From: an uncultured Oscillospiraceae bacterium
Lineage (GTDB): Bacteria > Bacillota > Clostridia > Oscillospirales > Oscillospiraceae
Reading direction: 5' to 3'
Length of the DNA stretch: 9,180 nt
Assembly: GCA_900751035.1 (NCBI GenBank)
Contig: CAADSF010000195.1
Span: 1-9,180 of the forward strand
Under the pieces are notes generated by a model. That model had not been told where the DNA came from and did not search any database. It worked only from the letters and a program-made list of their open reading frames with translations. This document shows, one piece after another, positions 6,701-9,180 of the stretch. Numbering within the stretch: the first letter of the stretch is position 1; every line of letters starts with the position of its first letter. Made by a program: the position numbers and the translations under genes.

Positions 6701-8339
6701 CCGGGTTTCCCGTGCCGAGCATGGCGGCAAGGCGGGAGGACAGCGCCGGCAGCTCCTGCTTCAGCAGATAGCGGCACGGCACATGGCACAGCGCGTCGAC
6801 CAGCACGAACCGGTCCTCGTTCCGCGCCTCAGCCAGCGCGTCCAGAAGCGGCTTTACCAGCGGCCCCGCTTCCTTTTCCTCGCAGAAGGCGAAGAGGCTC
6901 TGGCAGATGGTCTTGAGCGAGTTGGAAATGCGCAGCGCGTGCTTGCTGGAAATGCGGTAATCCGGATGCAGGCAGAGGCCGATATAGTGCGTCCACAGCT
7001 CGGCGGATTCTGACAGAAGCGCCATCACAGCGGGCGGCATCTGGCCGTCCTTCGCGGAAAGCGGGCGCTCCTTGCGGTAGCGCGGGCCGGCGTTTGCGAG
7101 GATTTTGCCCATAATGCGCCCGGCAATGCGGCGCACGTCGCCGTCCGGGTGCATGAGCAGCTCATACAGAAGCACAAGCGTCTTGCGCTTGTTGGCTCTG
7201 GTCATATAGGTGCTGTATTCCTCCAGCAGACGCAGATACATACGGATGCGCTGGAGATTTTTTTCGCCCTTGGCCTGTTCGAGCAGCTGTTCGAGCGTCT
7301 GGTCGGTCGAGAGCGTGTGCATGAGGCGGATGGAGCCGTCCAGCGTCAGATCGCGCAGCGCCCGAAGCGCCTGCTGCGCGTTCATAAGCGAGGGGTCCTT
7401 CGCCTCGTCCGGCAGAAGCTCCTGCTCCGTCAGCTCCGGGCTGACGCCGCGGCTCCGGAGCAGGTTTTCAAAATCCGTCAGCTTGTGATAGACGTTCTGG
7501 TAGCGAAGCGTCTTTTCCGGCGTCATGTCGGCCAGCTTACAGAAAATCATCTCATATGCGTCCTTGAGCGAATAGATGCGCATACGCTCTTTTTCGCCGG
7601 GCGCTCTCGTGCCGCGGACGCGGAAGTCCGCGTAGATGAGCAGCAGCGATTCAATGGGCAGGTTTTCAAATTCCAAATCCCACGTGGAGTGGTTGGCGGA
7701 GATATAGCCGATCTCCTCCATGTCATGGCGGCTGAACCACTGCCAGGTATAATAATAGTGCAGATAGGCAATGCGGCTCAAATCCTCGCCCCGGCAGCCG
7801 AATTTTCCGATGTCGTGCCCCAGCGCCGCCGCGCTGACCAGCGGCAGGTCGACCGGGAAACCGGCCTTTTTCGCAAGAATGGCCGTGTGCAGGGCAATAT
7901 TGTGGACGCCGATGGTATGCGACGCGGGATCGAACGGCGTCGCTTCCATGCCGAGGCGCATGACGGCCATAAGATGGCCCTCCCGCACGGCCTGCTCGAA
8001 GCGGGCATACTGTGCCTCGACGCGGCTGCCGGAGACTGCATTCTCCGGCAGGGGCAGAAGGTCGAGATAGGGGTCGAAGGAATCCTGCCTGTTTGCCAGC
8101 GCCGCCTCCAGCGCGGTGAGATAGCCTGTCTCGTCTGCCGTCAGCGCGGGAACCTCCGGCAGGCCGTCCGGGAACATCTGCGCACAGAGCTTCTGATAGA
8201 GCGCGGATAAAAATTCCTGCGCGGAAGCGGGTTTTTCTGCAAAGTCCGGCGCACAAAGCGCCAGAACAGCGGCGCAGAGATCCCGCCGGTGGGAGTCGAG
8301 GGTTCCAAAACCAGCATTTTTTTGCATATTCATTCCCAT
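3765..8339 (-). CDS. Giant multidomain protein: HD hydrolase, HEAT-like repeats, NadD-like nucleotidyltransferase, GNAT-like, PRTase-like
   Basis: A single 1524-residue chain. Domains in order: (1) residues about 120-245, an HD metal-dependent phosphohydrolase with His141 (HTIGV, as in YqeK), GHDIGK with His175/Asp176, His205, His217 and Asp238 in YADF. (2) About 320-850, helical HEAT-like repeats, clearest at HPDGDVRRIAGRIMG (397-411) and LPVREAAGNALLSV (659-672). (3) About 858-1045, a NadD-like adenylyltransferase with GTFDPFSVGH (863-872), AGSDVI (952-957), SSTRIR (1011-1016) and the closing YIYECGLY (1036-1043). (4) About 1085-1205, probably GNAT-like, with QAEGED at the acetyl-CoA loop position and LRQLGF (1179-1184). 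(5) About 1270-1420, with IILVDDLLHKGYR (1339-1351) like a phosphoribosyltransferase PRPP loop. No signal peptide or membrane helix is visible, so it is probably cytosolic. The ATG at 8339 is chosen for AGGGGA upstream; Met3 and Met5 are alternatives. The gene has its own promoter and is monocistronic in this window. The HD and NadD-like calls are firm, the GNAT and PRTase calls moderate. The reaction is unknown. Confidence 0.9.
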   Translation of the reverse strand: MGMNMQKNAGFGTLDSHRRDLCAAVLALCAPDFAEKPASAQEFLSALYQKLCAQMFPDGLPEVPALTADETGYLTALEAALANRQDSFDPYLDLLPLPENAVSGSRVEAQYARFEQAVREGHLMAVMRLGMEATPFDPASHTIGVHNIALHTAILAKKAGFPVDLPLVSAAALGHDIGKFGCRGEDLSRIAYLHYYYTWQWFSRHDMEEIGYISANHSTWDLEFENLPIESLLLIYADFRVRGTRAPGEKERMRIYSLKDAYEMIFCKLADMTPEKTLRYQNVYHKLTDFENLLRSRGVSPELTEQELLPDEAKDPSLMNAQQALRALRDLTLDGSIRLMHTLSTDQTLEQLLEQAKGEKNLQRIRMYLRLLEEYSTYMTRANKRKTLVLLYELLMHPDGDVRRIAGRIMGKILANAGPRYRKERPLSAKDGQMPPAVMALLSESAELWTHYIGLCLHPDYRISSKHALRISNSLKTICQSLFAFCEEKEAGPLVKPLLDALAEARNEDRFVLVDALCHVPCRYLLKQELPALSSRLAAMLGTGNPELDIIALHMLLRLTHAEPGLRQTVRTCVQQYEPHWEDHLAHDWLKSRVLAEPFAALDAQTVSQIHLSNLKNAVHWTVKLTQINMLLEYVRTHPEAAFHTALHFSNLLCVSEHLPVREAAGNALLSVAPDLLVDQINEIVIDLTRELESGQEQISRFIPPYLGRLLCLLPEKELGESIGSIGGLACGASIRPARVALFTLGEALNVLPEQEAQIADHILGLILTGISHYDETIHQTALAVLCRDIFGRDQLSLARKHDIFVRLHKKLLTLLSEPRTGQLTFFNCAAMLNHLYRYTVRQELLEGPFRFPAEKPAAFFPGTFDPFSVGHKQIVQEIRARGFEVYLAVDEFSWSKKTLPKLLRRRIVSISTADQWDTYLFPDEIPVNIAMPDDLARLRQLFPGRALYLVAGSDVIANASAYKRTEPGTAADYDHIIFCRDGSADREALASIIRGKLLLLSLPPFYETVSSTRIRASVDQNLDISMLVAPVVQTYIYECGLYVRSPEQKDVLRHEALYFRNATQDEETLPQAVRACMQGKKAPRAALLLARPARLLGWAAGHTILLDDLYDVLGSLDACSYVRQHASGQILFIDAAQAEGEDVLRMLLNELLARSLEQGHTYALCRCEAEQTALQSALRQLGFTQAADGIYYVDMRNPVMLLQDAMLCIKPPHRDAPAVREAVLQTRPRLRMALSAMFPGKLLLCFDTEMLNQAIAQRIERMNGVQDVPEGVRQLGPYMCVPYGKIFADAIVPNTVTKTLHVEKCYAPDVRSFTIEEYPDYSPLPGQVRALRSFHRPIILVDDLLHKGYRIEKLDRVFRQEQLAVDRIVVAVMSGYGRDLMRVQGRRAECEYFIPNLHYWVTESLLYPFIGGDSVAGRRQKERMLPSVNMILPYVYPGYFFDVTEQSIRGLSKTALENAMQILRALEREHQRVFSAALTIRRLGEALTQPRLPDKGDCMTFDFSLPASSYLEEDLSRLDRICR

Positions 8340-8345
8340 ATGCAG

Positions 8346-8358
8346 TCCCCTGTAGGGG
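8346..8358 (-). promoter_or_regulatory. Ribosome binding site of the large gene, partly complementary to the adjacent repeat arm
   Basis: On the minus strand AGGGGA (8351-8346) lies six bases before the ATG at 8339 and decides this start. It directly follows the end of repeat copy B, so the strand reads CCCCTACAGGGG (8358-8347). The four C of the repeat end can pair with the four G of the ribosome site. Confidence 0.6.
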
Positions 8359-8452
8359 CGGACGACTCTGTCCGCCCCGGTGCTGCTTCTTTCCGTGTTT
8401 TTCAGTAAATCGAGGTCTATTCACACGGGCGGACAGAGTCGTCCGCCCCTAC
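8352..8452. repeat. Palindromic repeat element, copy B (two inverted 27-bp arms)
   Basis: This is a second copy of the element at 3592-3694: left arm 8352-8378 and right arm 8426-8452, inverted copies agreeing at 26 of 27 positions, with a 47-base spacer. Both arms fold as GC-rich hairpins around the GACTCT/AGAGTC loop. The spacers of the two copies share only a weak T-rich stretch (GTGTTTTT followed by similar bases) on opposite strands, so this copy may be inserted in the opposite orientation. It lies between the promoter and the start codon of the large gene and would be transcribed as its leader. Confidence 0.85.
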
Positions 8453-8476
8453 GACACAGACTATTGGTTACCTCAA

Positions 8477-8505
8477 ATTTTACGCGCTTTGGCGGGAAAA
8501 GTAAA
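8477..8505 (-). promoter_or_regulatory. Probable promoter of the 1524-residue gene
   Basis: On the minus strand TTTACT (8505-8500) and TAAAAT (8482-8477) are exactly 17 bases apart. The -35 matches consensus at four of six bases and the -10 at five of six. Transcription would start near 8470, giving a leader of roughly 130 bases that contains the whole of repeat copy B. Confidence 0.55.
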
Positions 8506-8548
8506 GTTTTTTTCATTCTGCACAAAACGGCGGGTGTACGCGGATGAT

Positions 8549-8586
8549 TATGCATTAATTTTCACATAAATGAATATTTATAAATT
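8549..8586. promoter_or_regulatory. Possible pair of ArgR/AhrC-type ARG boxes
   Basis: Two 14-bp cores, TGCATTAATTTTCA (8551-8564) and TGAATATTTATAAA (8571-8584), resemble the ARG box TGAAT-WWWW-ATTCA. The first matches each half at four of five bases; the second has a perfect left half but a poor right half. Their start points are 20 bases apart, the spacing expected for a hexameric arginine repressor on one DNA face. They lie just upstream of the argG -35. The region is AT-rich, so chance similarity is a real risk. Confidence 0.35.
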
Positions 8587-8592
8587 TTATGC

Positions 8593-8621
8593 TTGACTTT
8601 TCTGCATATTCCATGTATATT
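8593..8621 (+). promoter_or_regulatory. Sigma-A promoter of argG
   Basis: TTGACT (8593-8598) and TATATT (8616-8621) are separated by exactly 17 bases; each differs from consensus at one position. The start of transcription would fall near 8628, leaving a leader of about 45 bases before the ATG at 8674. Confidence 0.85.
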
Positions 8622-8673
8622 ACGTGCATAAAGAAAAACAACCGCACAACGGCGCTTTATGGAGGGTTTTTGA

Positions 8674-9180
8674 ATGGATAAGAGCAAGATTAAAAAAATC
8701 GTTCTGGCCTATTCGGGCGGACTGGATACCTCGGTCATTATCCCGTGGCTGAAGGAGCATTACAATGATCCGGAGATCATCGCCGTCGCGGCGGACGTCG
8801 GTCAGGGCGACGAGCTGGACGGGCTGGAGGAAAAGGCCATCAAGACCGGCGCGAGCAAGCTGATCGTCGCCGACCTCACCGACGAGATGTGCGACGACAT
8901 TATCGTCCCGTCCGTCATGATGGACGCGAAATATGAAAAGTATCTGCTCGGCACCGCGTTTGCGCGGCCCGTCATCGGCAAGAAGCTGGCCGAGATCGCG
9001 CTGGCCGAGGGTGCGGACGCCATCGCCCACGGCGCGACCGGCAAGGGCAACGATCAGGTCCGGTTCGAGCTGGCCATCAAGCGCTTCGCGCCAGACATGG
9101 CGATCATCGCGCCGTGGAGAGAGTGGGAAATCAAGTCCCGTGACGAGGAGATCGACTACGCTGAGGCGCACCATGTGCCG
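8674..9180 (+). CDS. argG: Argininosuccinate synthase, N-terminal part (cut by window edge)
   Basis: ArgG condenses citrulline and aspartate with ATP to form argininosuccinate, the penultimate step of arginine synthesis, in the cytosol. The first 169 of roughly 400 residues are present. Motifs: the N-type ATP pyrophosphatase P-loop YSGGLDTS (13-20), AADVGQGDELD (39-49), ARPVIGKKLAEIA (97-109) and HGATGKGNDQVRFE (119-132), which carries the nucleotide- and substrate-binding residues of the family; APWREW (146-151) follows as usual. The ATG at 8674 has GGAGGG at 8661-8666, seven bases upstream. It is driven by a near-consensus promoter at 8593-8621 and possibly controlled by arginine repressor boxes just upstream. 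argH is a common downstream partner, but that lies outside the window. Confidence 0.97.
   Translation, partial: MDKSKIKKIVLAYSGGLDTSVIIPWLKEHYNDPEIIAVAADVGQGDELDGLEEKAIKTGASKLIVADLTDEMCDDIIVPSVMMDAKYEKYLLGTAFARPVIGKKLAEIALAEGADAIAHGATGKGNDQVRFELAIKRFAPDMAIIAPWREWEIKSRDEEIDYAEAHHVP

Larger units (their letters stand above)
8340..8673. other. 334-base divergent intergenic region between the large gene and argG
   Basis: It holds, from left to right, the ribosome binding site of the large gene, repeat copy B, the large gene's minus-strand promoter, two possible ARG boxes, the argG promoter and the argG ribosome site. I saw no T-box, riboswitch or credible small ORF; the only ATG in frame before argG (8659) meets a TGA after four codons. 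Confidence 0.75.

Noticed and set aside
3927..8210. Long plus-strand open frames (for example 3927-5366, 5913-7013, 7149-8210) opposite the large gene
   Set aside because: They are antisense shadows caused by GC-rich codon use; they show no recognisable motifs, while the minus-strand frame shows clear domain motifs throughout.
8622..8673. T-box or arginine riboswitch leader for argG
   Set aside because: The leader after the predicted transcription start is only about 45 bases and holds no T-box sequence or terminator hairpin.
8620..9174. Minus-strand open frame opposite argG
   Set aside because: It is an antisense shadow; the plus-strand frame has all the argininosuccinate synthase signatures.

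Overview
The window looks like chromosomal DNA from a GC-rich member of the Clostridia, most likely the Oscillospiraceae/Ruminococcaceae group of gut anaerobes. This is inferred from strong Firmicutes-type ribosome binding sites (AGGAGG, GGAGGG), AT-rich sigma-A-like promoters between GC-rich genes, and the character of the proteins. I see no rRNA, tRNA, CRISPR array, transposase or prophage gene.

Layout. (1) Positions 1-2486, minus strand: a tightly packed operon read right to left. It encodes a WecB/TagA/CpsF-family glycosyltransferase, thymidylate kinase (tmk), a DJ-1/PfpI-family protein and the N-terminal part of an MltG-type endolytic transglycosylase that runs off the left edge. Gaps between genes are 4-11 bases, and one good sigma-A promoter (2522-2550) sits upstream. 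(2) Positions 2689-3531, plus strand: a divergent, very cysteine-rich protein of unknown function, closed by a strong intrinsic terminator (3538-3578). (3) Positions 3765-8339, minus strand: one 1524-residue gene that dominates the window. (4) Positions 8340-8673: a 334-base divergent intergenic region with a repeat, promoters for both directions and possible ARG boxes. (5) Positions 8674-9180, plus strand: the start of argG (argininosuccinate synthase), cut by the right edge.

The 1524-residue protein is the most interesting object. It reads as an HD phosphohydrolase domain resembling YqeK, a long HEAT-like helical repeat region, a NadD-like nucleotidyltransferase domain, a GNAT-like region and a C-terminal segment with a phosphoribosyltransferase-like PRPP loop. 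It therefore joins in one chain several activities connected to NAD or nucleotide metabolism that are normally separate proteins. I infer a multifunctional nucleotide-handling enzyme; its substrate is unknown.

This gene is bracketed by two copies of a roughly 100-bp palindromic element (3592-3694 and 8352-8452). Each copy is a pair of inverted 27-bp arms, and each arm is itself a hairpin. The right-hand copy lies between the gene's promoter and its ribosome binding site, so it would be transcribed as its structured leader. The left-hand copy lies just beyond its stop codon.
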